DNA from: Paenibacillus faecalis
Lineage (GTDB): Bacteria > Bacillota > Bacilli > Paenibacillales > Paenibacillaceae
Reading direction: 5' to 3'
Length of the DNA stretch: 64,000 nt
NCBI RefSeq assembly: GCF_900289175.1
Contig: NZ_LT985747.1
Span: 1,439,121 to 1,503,120 of the forward strand
Positions 26,951 through 35,248 of this stretch are shown piece after piece. Below the pieces are notes generated by a model. That model made no database searches. It was not told the origin of the DNA and saw only the letters and a program-made list of their open reading frames with translations. Numbering within the stretch: the stretch's first letter is position 1; every line of letters begins with the position of its first letter. The translations under genes and the position numbers were made by a program.

Positions 26951-27024
26951 CAAAAAGCCTTAACGGCCAGTGCACCTCCTCGGACAAGGGTCTGCCCGCT
27001 TCCGTACACCCGGCCAATAAGGCT
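26951..27024 (-). ncRNA. Structured leader RNA or small RNA upstream of map (unclassified)
   Basis: Read on the minus strand, stacked helices AGCCUUA/UAAGGCU, GGCC/GGCC, GUGUAC/GUGCAC and CGGGCA/UGUCCG form one long hairpin with loop GACCCU. A symmetric purine-rich 5x5 internal loop (GGAAG facing AGGAG) interrupts it. Two of the pairs are G-U wobbles that would be A-C mismatches on the plus strand, so only the minus transcript folds cleanly. UUUUG follows the outer helix. It could be an attenuator of map or a separate small RNA with its own terminator. I do not recognise a named family. Confidence 0.55.
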
Positions 27025-27128
27025 GGTAGCTTATAAAAAACGCGTTGCCTGCTATTAGTATATTACTCCTATATAGAAGTTACCACAATAAACGCACGTC
27101 ATTCTCATGATGCCCATATTTTCTTGGA

Positions 27129-27920
27129 TTATGATTCCAGCTGCTTTCTCTCGCTTTTCGTAAGCTCGCTTTTATCCTTAGACAAGAACCAGCCGAGTAC
27201 GGCGATCAGAATCAGAACTCCCCAGAAAACAAGCTTCCATCCTGCACTCTTTGGAAAACCCTTGTCAAGCACTGCGATTTCAGGATGTGCCAGCGTATAT
27301 ACCGCCAATTTTATCCCAACCCATCCAACGATTAAGAACGCTGCCGTTTCCAGTCCAGGCTTTCTTTCGAGAAGCTTTACAAAATACGATGCTGCAAAAC
27401 GCATAATAATGAGTCCAATGATACCGCCGGTTAAAATAACTAGGAACTGTCCACCGTCCATTCCACCGATCTGCGGAAGGCTGGTTTCCGGCAACGTAAG
27501 TGCAAGTGCAACGGCAGCCAAAATGGCATCAACGGCAAAAGCGATATCCGCCAGCTCTACTTTTAAAACGGTAACCCAGAAATTCTCATCTTTTTGTGCA
27601 GCCTCTTTCATATGAGCCTTCTTCTTCACAAAGAACTGCTTCACAATATGATTGATACTAATATACAACAGGTAAAATGCCCCAAGTGCCTGAACGTACC
27701 AAACATCTGCTAAAAACGAAATAATAAAGAGAGAGGCAAATCGAAACACAAATGCACCGGCCAAGCCGTAAAATAAAGCTTTCTTTCTTCGATCTTCGGG
27801 AAGATGCTTCACCATGATCGACATGACAAGTGCATTATCTGCTGCAAGAATTCCTTCCAAACCAATCAATACCAGCAAAACCCATCCATACTCCAGTAAC
27901 AGTGCCGTATCCAACAGCAT
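27129..27920 (-). CDS. TerC family integral membrane protein, Mn-riboswitch controlled
   Basis: The 263-residue TerC-family protein has seven or eight membrane helices and the metal-coordinating acidic motifs LIGLEGILAADNALVMSIMVKHLP and VELADIAFAVDAILAAVAL. Relatives in B. subtilis (YkoY, YceF) act in manganese export or metalation of secreted enzymes. The gene follows a yybP-ykoY manganese riboswitch with a terminator at its 3' end, so transcription should rise when Mn is high. It supports a role in Mn efflux. The ribosome binding site GAAAGGAAAG is close to the ATG. The next gene downstream (map) is on the same strand, 220 bases away. Confidence 0.9.
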   Translation of the reverse strand: MLLDTALLLEYGWVLLVLIGLEGILAADNALVMSIMVKHLPEDRRKKALFYGLAGAFVFRFASLFIISFLADVWYVQALGAFYLLYISINHIVKQFFVKKKAHMKEAAQKDENFWVTVLKVELADIAFAVDAILAAVALALTLPETSLPQIGGMDGGQFLVILTGGIIGLIIMRFAASYFVKLLERKPGLETAAFLIVGWVGIKLAVYTLAHPEIAVLDKGFPKSAGWKLVFWGVLILIAVLGWFLSKDKSELTKSERKQLES

Positions 27921-27970
27921 CTTTCCTTTCTATATTAGAATTAGTCCGCTCTTTTCAGATTCAAGGAAAA

Positions 27971-28009
27971 CAAAAAAACCTTTACCCCGAAAAGTCGGCG
28001 ATAAAGGTA
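27971..28009 (-). terminator. Riboswitch expression-platform terminator
   Basis: ACCTTTATCGCCGA pairs with TCGGGGTAAAGGT and is followed by seven T on the minus strand. It lies between the yybP-ykoY aptamer and terC. An upstream ACCTTTGCCG/CGGTAAAGGT hairpin can compete for overlapping repeats, as expected for a transcription switch. Confidence 0.85.
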
Positions 28010-28023
28010 TTTACCCAAAATAT

Positions 28024-28150
28024 GCAGGAGTACAAAATACCTTTACCGTTAACCGGCAAAGGTCTCGCAAACAACTAATGTTGCCAACAAAGCCGGAGAC
28101 AATATCATGTCACGGAATGACGACTTTGTTGTTAGCTACTCCCCTTTACT
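28024..28150 (-). promoter_or_regulatory. yybP-ykoY manganese riboswitch
   Basis: On the minus strand the element starts AAAGGGGAGTAGC and contains CCGTGACATG, CGGCTTTGTTGGCAACA and the conserved GCGAGACCTTTGCC. It closes with GTACTCC, which pairs with GGAGTAG at the start (helix P1). These are the hallmarks of the yybP-ykoY family, which binds Mn(II) and usually turns on TerC-type or MntP genes. It lies 104 bases upstream of terC. Confidence 0.93.
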
Positions 28151-28210
28151 AATTACGAGAATTATAACACGCTGTTTAAACTATGCCAAGATAAAATCAT
28201 TCAAATTTTA

Positions 28211-28254
28211 GAAAAAAATCTCCCTGTCCTGCAGCAGTGCAGAAAAGGAAGATT
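28211..28254 (-). terminator. Terminator after melA
   Basis: AATCTTCC-TTTTCTGCA pairs with TGCAGGACAGGGAGATT on the minus strand and TTTTTTT follows. It lies 34 bases past the melA stop. Confidence 0.8.
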
Positions 28255-28287
28255 CTTTTCGTAATATGTTATTTCTTTTAGATAAAT

Positions 28288-29586
28288 CTATTGAAAGGAA
28301 GGCAGCCAGCTGCCGTGAACTTCAATCAGATCGTCACAAAGGGCTACGATATCGTCGAGAGACAACTCGGCTGAAGTGTGCGGATCAAGCATGGCAGCAT
28401 GATAGATATGTTCTTTTTTGCCGGTAAGAGCCGCCTCAATGGTAAGCAGCTGGGTGTTAATATTGGTTCGGTTCAGCGCAGCCAGCTGAGGAGGCAGATC
28501 TCCAACATGCGTAGGCGTTACACCCGATGCATCTACGAGACAAGGCACCTCAACGCAAGCTTCCTTCGGCAAATTCGTAATCAAGCCTGTGTTCATAACA
28601 TTACCGCCGATTTTGAACGGGACGTTGGTCTCCATCGCTTCCATAATGTAAGAAGCATATTCCTTGGAACGGGAATGCTCAATGCTTTTTTGTTCAAACA
28701 ACTTCTCACGCATTTCCTTCCAGCCGTTAATCTGGTTAATACAGCGGCGCGGATACTCATCCAGCGGGATATTTAGCTTCTCGATCAGCTCAGGGTAGTT
28801 GCGTTTGATAAAATACGGATGATATTCAGCATTATGTTCCGAAGATTCCGTCACATAATAACCAAAGCGAAGCATCAGCTCAAACCGGACCATATCGTGG
28901 TGCTTTTCCTTCTGCTTCTTGGCCGCACGGCGTTTTATTTCGGGATACAAATCGACTCCATCCTTCTTCACTTCGAGCAGCCATGCCATATGGTTGATTC
29001 CGGCAATTTTAGACTCTACACCGGTCGAATCCATATCCAATGCCTTGAACAATTCTGGCACACAAGCCTGAACACTGTGGCATAATCCAACCGTCTTCAC
29101 GCCGCCAGCCTTAATCATCACATTAGTCAGAACGGCCATTGGGTTCGTGTAATTCAGGAACCACGCATCCGGGCAAACCTCCTGAATATCCTTCGCAAAA
29201 TCCAGCATTACCGGGATTGTACGCAGGTTACGGAATATCCCCCCGATCCCAACCGTATCTGCAATCGTTTGACGCAATCCATATTTCTTCGGAATTTCAA
29301 AATCCGTAATGGTGCAAGGGTCATAGCCGCCTACCTGGATCGCATTAATGACGTATTTGGCTCCTCTTAGCGCTTCTTTCCGGTCGGTGTATGCCTTGAT
29401 GACACAGGTACTGCCAAGCGTGCTCTTCATGTTGTTAAGCAGCCGCTCCGAATCCTGAAGCCGCTCCTGGTCAATATCAAACAAAGCGAGCTCAAAGCCT
29501 TGGAGTGCGGGGGTTAGCATGACATCACCCAACACATTTTTGACAAATACCGTACTGCCTGCACCAATAAACGTTATTTTAGACAT
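28288..29586 (-). CDS. melA: GH4 alpha-galactosidase
   Basis: The 432-residue glycoside hydrolase family 4 enzyme cleaves alpha-galactosides such as melibiose inside the cell, using NAD and Mn(II) in a redox mechanism. The NAD fold is ITFIGAGSTVFVKNVLGD. Catalytic-site segments include NAIQVGGYDPCTITDFEIPKKYGLRQTIADTVGIGGIFR, LNYTNPMA, GLCHSVQ (metal Cys/His) and AGINHMAWLLEV. Length and sequence match B. subtilis MelA closely. AGGAGGAA precedes the start. No sugar transporter is adjacent, so uptake must be encoded elsewhere. A cre-like site lies just downstream of a possible -10, which suggests CcpA repression. Confidence 0.94.
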   Translation of the reverse strand: MSKITFIGAGSTVFVKNVLGDVMLTPALQGFELALFDIDQERLQDSERLLNNMKSTLGSTCVIKAYTDRKEALRGAKYVINAIQVGGYDPCTITDFEIPKKYGLRQTIADTVGIGGIFRNLRTIPVMLDFAKDIQEVCPDAWFLNYTNPMAVLTNVMIKAGGVKTVGLCHSVQACVPELFKALDMDSTGVESKIAGINHMAWLLEVKKDGVDLYPEIKRRAAKKQKEKHHDMVRFELMLRFGYYVTESSEHNAEYHPYFIKRNYPELIEKLNIPLDEYPRRCINQINGWKEMREKLFEQKSIEHSRSKEYASYIMEAMETNVPFKIGGNVMNTGLITNLPKEACVEVPCLVDASGVTPTHVGDLPPQLAALNRTNINTQLLTIEAALTGKKEHIYHAAMLDPHTSAELSLDDIVALCDDLIEVHGSWLPSFQ

Positions 29587-29695
29587 GTATGATTCCTCCT
29601 AAAGGTACTGGGGCTTACGCTTGATCTAACTATAACGTCCCAGCGGCCTAAATAACATGGAGAAACCCCAGCATTACATGTCATAATCCCATTTA

Positions 29696-29719
29696 CGCAC
29701 ACGCTTTCAGTCGATTATA
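29696..29719 (-). promoter_or_regulatory. Possible melA -10 with adjacent cre-like site
   Basis: On the minus strand TATAAT (29719-29714) is followed after four bases by TGAAAGCGTGTGCG (29709-29696), which matches 12 of 14 positions of the CcpA cre consensus TGNAANCGNWWNCA. A cre at the transcription start is a usual repression layout. The -35 is poor. Confidence 0.45.
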
Positions 29720-29808
29720 AAGACATTTACATAGCATAATTTTATATCCGATTCAAAAAAGCCATCTCATAATTTTTTGAATTAAACCAAACACAATCCC
29801 TATCGGGT

Positions 29809-31233
29809 CTACATGTCCTCTTCCTGATCATCAAACTGGACACGCTCTGTCAAAAAGTCTACGAGATGAACAGCCTGAATTCTATCCGAAACTCCGGCAC
29901 GGTCGACGCCCCATTTCATTTGAAGCAAACAGCCGGGATTGGATGTAATGACGACTTCAGCCTGAGTATCTTTCACATGTTCCATCTTATGATCAAGCAA
30001 ATCCATCGACATTTGAGGCTGCGTCATATTGTAAATGCCTGCCGAGCCGCAGCATACTTCAGATCCTTGAAGTTCGCACAAACTGACCCCCTTCATCTGG
30101 TGAATCAGTTCTCTTGGCTGTCCCTGAACACGCATTACATTTCGGAGATGGCAGGAATCCTGATAAGTCACCTTCACTGTGACGTCTTTCCCCGGTATAT
30201 GCTCTAATGGTACCAACGGACGCCCGATATCCTGTAACAGCTCGGAAATATCTTTCACCTGACCGGCGAATCGGTGCGCATCATCCCGCTGGCTTGGATC
30301 AGCTGCATCCTTCATTAAATGGTCATATTCTTTCAGGAGCGCTCCACATCCCCCGGCATTGCTCACGATATAATCGACCTCTGCTTCCTTGAATGCAATC
30401 AAGTTTTGTCCAGCCAATTCACGGGCATCCTCCATCTCGCTGGCATGAGCATGCAGCGCCCCGCAGCACACCTGATTTTCCGGAATCACCACTTCAAAAC
30501 CGGCCTGTCGCAGCAATCGAACCGTGTTCACATTCGTTTCAGCAAACATCACATCCATAATGCAGCCGCGGAACATCCCAACACGAGAAACTTTTTCACC
30601 TACAGCCGGAATAACGAGCACATCCGATCCAGATGAAGTCTTCTCGTTACGCGCCGGGAAACCCGATTTTCCCCAAAGGTCCGTCAATCCGTCTCCCGTT
30701 ACCTCTGGAATCACCTTCTCCAGCTCTTGAAGATGCGGCGGAAACATCTTCATCGCGCCGGAAGTACGGGCGAAATTCTGCAATCCTGACCGTTGATAAA
30801 ACCTTAGACTCTTGCCCATAAATTTAAGCCGGCCTTTATGCGGAAATATCCCTTGCAAAAAAGTCTTTCGGGCCAGCTTTACAGGCATGGAGAACTTTTT
30901 TTCTTGCGTAATGGCTTCCCGCGTCTGTTCAATAAGACGTCCGTATTTCACATCCGATGGACAAGCAGGCTCACAGGCACGGCAGCCAAGACAAAGATCC
31001 ATCTGGCTCTGGAAGGTTTCATCAGGTTCCATAATCCCGTCTACGACCGCTTTCATCAAGGCAATCCGCCCACGCGGCGATGCCGCTTCAAGCCCGGTCT
31101 CCAGAAAAGTCGGACAGGCCATCTGGCAAAAGCCGCAGCGCATGCAATTGGTCAGCTGTTCTTCATCCAGCATCAGCTTCATCCGTCTGGCAAGTGCACT
31201 GTGTGATTGTTCCATTCCAGTCATTCCCTTCAT
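29809..31233 (-). CDS. glcF: Glycolate oxidase iron-sulfur subunit
   Basis: The 474-residue partner of the FAD subunit passes electrons from glycolate (or lactate) oxidation towards the membrane. Two 4Fe-4S clusters are shown by CMRCGFCQMACP (residues ~30) and CLGCRACEPACP (~83). Two CCG domains follow, ending GCIMD..NQVCCGALHAHASE and DSCHLRNVMRVQG..GSEVCCGSAG. The ATG overlaps the glcD stop (ATGA), which shows coupled translation. A second ATG at 31215, better spaced from AAGGGA, could be the real start. No GlcE homolog is present; B. subtilis also has the two-gene form (ysfC-ysfD). Confidence 0.92.
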   Translation of the reverse strand: MKGMTGMEQSHSALARRMKLMLDEEQLTNCMRCGFCQMACPTFLETGLEAASPRGRIALMKAVVDGIMEPDETFQSQMDLCLGCRACEPACPSDVKYGRLIEQTREAITQEKKFSMPVKLARKTFLQGIFPHKGRLKFMGKSLRFYQRSGLQNFARTSGAMKMFPPHLQELEKVIPEVTGDGLTDLWGKSGFPARNEKTSSGSDVLVIPAVGEKVSRVGMFRGCIMDVMFAETNVNTVRLLRQAGFEVVIPENQVCCGALHAHASEMEDARELAGQNLIAFKEAEVDYIVSNAGGCGALLKEYDHLMKDAADPSQRDDAHRFAGQVKDISELLQDIGRPLVPLEHIPGKDVTVKVTYQDSCHLRNVMRVQGQPRELIHQMKGVSLCELQGSEVCCGSAGIYNMTQPQMSMDLLDHKMEHVKDTQAEVVITSNPGCLLQMKWGVDRAGVSDRIQAVHLVDFLTERVQFDDQEEDM

Positions 31234-32660
31234 ACTTCTGTTAACTTAGAACGCTCCTGTACCACAATCCGCTTTCTCGTCTCAGCGAACATTTTGCCTG
31301 GATTCATAATGCCTGCCGGATCAATCGCATCTTTAATCCGTTTCATCATGTCGAGCCCGGCAGCACCAACCTTCCATTCCAAATACGGAGCCTTTACAAT
31401 CCCTACGCCGTGTTCTCCCGTAATCGTACCGCCCAGCTTGATCGCCGCCTCGAAAATCTCGGCAAATGCTTGCTCCACTCTTTCAATTTCCTCCGGGTTT
31501 CTCGCATCCGTCATCGCTGTCGGATGTAGATTTCCATCCCCCGCATGGCCAAATGTACAGATCTGCACATTGTATTTCTGGGCTATACGCTGTACTTCAA
31601 GCACCATGTCGGCAATATTGGAGCGCGGAACAGTTGCGTCCTCAAGAATGGTCGTCGGGCGCAAACGTGACAATGCCGCGAGCGCGCTTCGCCGGGCCTC
31701 CATCACCTTGAACCCTTCTTCCGGTGTAGCCGCAATTTTCAGCTGGACAGCCCCGGATTCCAAACAAATCTCCTCGATTTGTTTTAAATCACGCTCTACG
31801 TCCTCCCTGTTTCCATCCTGCTCAATCGCTAACATAGCTTTGGCGTGCACCGGAAGACCGATCTTTGCAAAATCCTCGACAACCTGAAGGGTCGGCTGAT
31901 CCATAAATTCCAAAGTACAAGGAAAAATATGATTCGCAATAATATTGGATACTGTGCGTGCGGCTGCATATAAATCATCATAAACGGCAACCATCGCGCG
32001 CCGGTAAGCCGGCTTTGGAATCAGCTTAACTGTAGCTTCTGTCAAAATAGCGAGCGTACCGCCGGAGCCAACCAAAAGACGGGTCAGATCATACCCGGCT
32101 GCGTCTTTTACCAGCTTGCCGCCTGTCCGCATAATGCTTCCATCTGGAAGCACTGCCTCCAGTCCCAATACGTAATCCTTTGTTGTGCCGTATTTCAGTC
32201 CCCTTAGTCCACCTGCTCCAAGCGCAATGTTTCCGCCCATCGTACAAATGATCATACTGCTCGGGTCCGGTGGATAAAACAGCCCTGATTGCTCTACGGT
32301 TTGATGGAATTGCTTCGTATTCAACCCCGTCTGAAAAGTTGCGGTCAGATTGTCCGCATCGATTTCAAGCAGCTTGTTCATTCGAGTCATCACGACGATA
32401 AGACCGCCTTGAAGCGGCACAGTTCCCCCGCACAGATTGCTGCCGGCCCCTCTTCCGACAATCGGAATTCTGTTCGCAGCACATATTTTTACAATGTCAG
32501 AAACCTCCTGTGTGCTTCCAGGAAAAACAACCCCATCGGGCATCGACTGATACAGCGGAGTAGCATCATAACTGTATGAAACAAGACTTTCCGGATCACC
32601 CTTTATCCACTTATCTCCAACAACCGCGGCTAATTGCTCTCGAATATGCGGCTTAAGCAC
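31230..32660 (-). CDS. glcD: Glycolate oxidase FAD-linked subunit
   Basis: The 476-residue flavoprotein oxidises glycolate to glyoxylate, or D-lactate in relatives. The FAD-binding PCMH part holds PGSTQEVSDIVKICAANRIPIVGRGAGSNLCGGTVPLQGGLIV and GGNIALGAGGLRGLKYGTTKDYVLGLE. The C-terminal FAD-oxidase part has CTFGHAGDGNLHPT and GEHGVGIVKAPYLEW with its metal/substrate histidines. The start is a GTG at 32660 preceded by GAGGGTGAGGAG. It is first of the two-gene glcD-glcF operon. AnmK lies 108 bases upstream on the same strand. Confidence 0.93.
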   Translation of the reverse strand: MLKPHIREQLAAVVGDKWIKGDPESLVSYSYDATPLYQSMPDGVVFPGSTQEVSDIVKICAANRIPIVGRGAGSNLCGGTVPLQGGLIVVMTRMNKLLEIDADNLTATFQTGLNTKQFHQTVEQSGLFYPPDPSSMIICTMGGNIALGAGGLRGLKYGTTKDYVLGLEAVLPDGSIMRTGGKLVKDAAGYDLTRLLVGSGGTLAILTEATVKLIPKPAYRRAMVAVYDDLYAAARTVSNIIANHIFPCTLEFMDQPTLQVVEDFAKIGLPVHAKAMLAIEQDGNREDVERDLKQIEEICLESGAVQLKIAATPEEGFKVMEARRSALAALSRLRPTTILEDATVPRSNIADMVLEVQRIAQKYNVQICTFGHAGDGNLHPTAMTDARNPEEIERVEQAFAEIFEAAIKLGGTITGEHGVGIVKAPYLEWKVGAAGLDMMKRIKDAIDPAGIMNPGKMFAETRKRIVVQERSKLTEV

Positions 32661-32768
32661 AGCTCCTCACCCTCTCTTCTACAGCACTCTCTCCTGTTCC
32701 CTTTTCTACAAGCCCTTCCTTAAATCAAAAACCATACATAAAATATCAGCTGTATATAATCCGGTCCT

Positions 32769-33959
32769 CTACGGCAAAGCCAATTTCCCCATCACTGTGG
32801 GACGCTTCGCGCCTGTTGCCGCCGGCAAATTATTCGGAATGCCATGCATGAAGTCATTGCCCAGCAGTGCAAAAATAACAGCTTCTTTCGCATCATCATG
32901 AAAGCCAAGCTGTGCAGACGTCAGCACCTTCTGATTCGGCAGCAGCTCGGATACCATCCGAAGCAGCTCTAAATTGTGAGCGCCCCCGCCAGTAACAATC
33001 ACTTCATCAATGCTGCACTTTGGAAACACATACTTTCGGTAACTGTCTGCAATAGAATGTGCCGTAAACGCCGTGGCGGTCGCTATGATATCCGCATCCG
33101 AAAGACTTTGCTGCCGAGCTGTCTCCAGAAACCAGGATGTATAGGCCTTGCCAAACAGCTCTCTGCCTGTTGATTTTGGAGGAGACGTATCAAAATAAGG
33201 ATGTGACATCATTTCCGCCAAAAGCACATCGTCAGCCTTACCCTGAGCAGCCCAGCGCCCTCCTTCATCGTAAGATAGGCGGCCTTCAGACAAAACCTGA
33301 ACCGCTTCATCTATAACCATATTGCCAGGCCCCGTATCAAAAGCGAGTATTTCAGCTGGTTCCGCGCAAGCAGGAATGGCTGTGCAGTTCCCGATACCTC
33401 CAATATTTTGAAGCAAACGCCCTTTATGTTCATCTCGAAACAGAATAAAATCACCATAGGGAACAAGCGGTGCACCTTGTCCGCCTACGGCCATATCCGC
33501 AGGTCTGAAATCACCAACAACCATGGTTCCGGTATGCTTGGCTATAACCGATATGTCACCAATCTGCAGTGTGGATGGAACCGAATAACGATCATCGCTC
33601 TCCCTTTCAGGAATATGCCATACCGTTTGACCGTGCGAACTGATCAAATGTATGTCATCGATGGATAACTTGGCTTCCGATACAGCTTGCAGAGCAGCTT
33701 CGCCAAACAGACTGCCCAAATAAGCATTCATGCTGCATATTAAAGCACTGCTGGAATGTTCTCTACTACACAGCAGCTTCAACTTCTCCCTGGTTGCTGC
33801 ATCATACGGTGTGTTTGCATAATGAAGAAGTTCTACCTCTGTCTGCAATCCACTTCCTTTTATTAGAACGACAGCCGCATCGATGCCATCCAACGAAGTT
33901 CCCGACATGAGTCCGACGACAACGACCGGCGTATCCTTCCCCCATCCAGATACGATCAT
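32769..33959 (-). CDS. anmK: Anhydro-N-acetylmuramic acid kinase
   Basis: The 396-residue cytosolic kinase opens and phosphorylates 1,6-anhydroMurNAc to MurNAc-6-phosphate in peptidoglycan recycling. It belongs to the actin/hexokinase fold. It has VVGLMSGTSLDGIDAAVV at the N-terminus, LISSHGQTVWHIP, the NIGGIGNCTAIP and FDTGPGNMVIDEAV segments and VIVTGGGAHN near the C-terminus, all standard for AnmK. GGAGGAGGGGG precedes the start. It is divergent from the MurK-like kinase gene, with a cre-like site between. Together these point to cell-wall sugar salvage under catabolite control. Confidence 0.94.
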   Translation of the reverse strand: MIVSGWGKDTPVVVVGLMSGTSLDGIDAAVVLIKGSGLQTEVELLHYANTPYDAATREKLKLLCSREHSSSALICSMNAYLGSLFGEAALQAVSEAKLSIDDIHLISSHGQTVWHIPERESDDRYSVPSTLQIGDISVIAKHTGTMVVGDFRPADMAVGGQGAPLVPYGDFILFRDEHKGRLLQNIGGIGNCTAIPACAEPAEILAFDTGPGNMVIDEAVQVLSEGRLSYDEGGRWAAQGKADDVLLAEMMSHPYFDTSPPKSTGRELFGKAYTSWFLETARQQSLSDADIIATATAFTAHSIADSYRKYVFPKCSIDEVIVTGGGAHNLELLRMVSELLPNQKVLTSAQLGFHDDAKEAVIFALLGNDFMHGIPNNLPAATGAKRPTVMGKLALP

Positions 33960-34032
33960 AACCGCAACCCCCTCCTCCAGCCTTTAAATGAGATCAAAAG
34001 GAATGCTGTCAAAAATAAATCCCAACAAGAAA

Positions 34033-34048
34033 ATGATATCGCTTTCAA
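34033..34048. promoter_or_regulatory. cre-like CcpA site between anmK and murK
   Basis: ATGATATCGCTTTCAA matches the cre consensus WTGNAANCGNWWNCAW at all but one fixed position. It lies in the 213-base divergent region, 74 bases from anmK and 125 bases from the murK-like start, so it could affect both. Confidence 0.55.
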
Positions 34049-34172
34049 AAAGTAAGATTGTGTTTATTATAAAATGTATGAAATAATATTTCAATTGATT
34101 ATTGTATTTTTTAAAATTTTATTTTACATATTTGCGTTTTTCTCCTATACTGAAAAGGAAAGCGAAGTGATA

Positions 34173-35126
34173 ATGATGGATATTTTTTTAGGGGTTGACG
34201 GTGGCGGTACGAAAACAGAAGCGGCCGCTATAGACAGCCATGGTAACGTGTTATCCCGATATTTAGGGAGCTCCACCAATCCATATGTCGTCACGTTTGA
34301 GGGTGCCATGCAGGAGCTTTCCAGCGTTCTAGATCATGTGGCAAAGCCTTTATTCCTATCTTATCCCGATGCATTCATCAAAGGCATCTGTTTAGGCATG
34401 TCTGGCATAAGTACACCGGAAGAAAAGAATAACGTCATCTCCTTTCTCCGCTCATATCAGCAGAAGCATCATTTCTCATTCCCTATATCGATTAAAACCG
34501 AGGCAGAAATATCATTAATGGCGTCCCTGGAACGGGAATACGGTATTTTGGTCATCTCAGGAACGGGCTCCAACACCTATGGCATTACGAAAAAAGGAAA
34601 GCATTATCGAGTCGGCGGCTGGGGACATATTCTCGGTGATGAAGGCAGCGGTTACCAGATCGGACTTCTTACACTGAAGACCGTCATTAAAAGCCTTGAA
34701 GGGATGCTGCCAGCTACATCAATGACGGAGCGCATTATAGATGCATATAGCTTCAAACATATTTCAGAGTTAAAAGCGTATGTCTACCAATCGACTATTG
34801 GAAGAAATGACATTGCCGCTTTTGCCCGTCATTGCATTGAGGCATCTAAAGACGGTGATGAGCTGGCTCAAGGCATATTGCAGGCGCAAGCGATTGAACT
34901 GGCAGATACCACCACCGTGCTGATCGGACGGGACCCTGAGCTTGAGGCAGCCGAGGTAGTATGCACCGGCTCCATATTCAAGCACTCTTCTATATTCCGC
35001 CATGCGTTTCGCGAGGCTCTAGTAAATCGTTTTCCTGCCTTATCATTTATGGATGAAGAGAATGATCTTACTCCTGCGGATGGTGCAGCTCTGCTGGCCA
35101 GAAAGCTGTTCTCAGAGCAAGCTTGA
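34173..35126 (+). CDS. BadF/BcrA-type N-acetylglucosamine/N-acetylmuramate kinase (MurK-like)
   Basis: The 317-residue kinase of the BadF/BadG/BcrA/BcrD ATPase fold has phosphate-1 motif FLGVDGGGTKTEAAAID, GMSGISTPEEKNNV, the catalytic-region VISGTGSNTYGI and the GGWGHILGDEGSGYQIG glycine-rich loop. Relatives phosphorylate GlcNAc and MurNAc (Clostridium MurK). The position back-to-back with anmK favours that role. The ATG at 34173 is chosen; a further upstream reading from 34074 would add a 33-residue hydrophobic stretch encoded in the promoter region. The ribosome binding site is modest (AAGGAAAGCGAAGTGA). It is monocistronic. Confidence 0.82.
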   Translation: MMDIFLGVDGGGTKTEAAAIDSHGNVLSRYLGSSTNPYVVTFEGAMQELSSVLDHVAKPLFLSYPDAFIKGICLGMSGISTPEEKNNVISFLRSYQQKHHFSFPISIKTEAEISLMASLEREYGILVISGTGSNTYGITKKGKHYRVGGWGHILGDEGSGYQIGLLTLKTVIKSLEGMLPATSMTERIIDAYSFKHISELKAYVYQSTIGRNDIAAFARHCIEASKDGDELAQGILQAQAIELADTTTVLIGRDPELEAAEVVCTGSIFKHSSIFRHAFREALVNRFPALSFMDEENDLTPADGAALLARKLFSEQA

Positions 35127-35196
35127 GTTAAGAAGACGCGCTTCACGCATGTTGTGTAATCATTTTCTGTGGACCCAAACGGAAAGGATCTTACAA

Positions 35197-35234
35197 CAAA
35201 AAGGGTGTCTCAAATCACCTTTTGAGACACCCCT
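35197..35234. terminator. Terminator between convergent murK-like and tagO genes
   Basis: GGGTGTCTCAAA pairs with TTTGAGACACCC around TCACCT. On the minus strand TTTTTG follows, so it fits tagO best. On the plus strand the U-tract is missing. Confidence 0.82.
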
Positions 35235-35248
35235 CATAGAAAAACCGG

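Noticed and set aside
34074-34172. Hydrophobic N-terminal extension of the MurK-like kinase
   Set aside because: It falls in the promoter region and the kinase fold starts only after 34173. No family member is membrane-anchored there to my knowledge.
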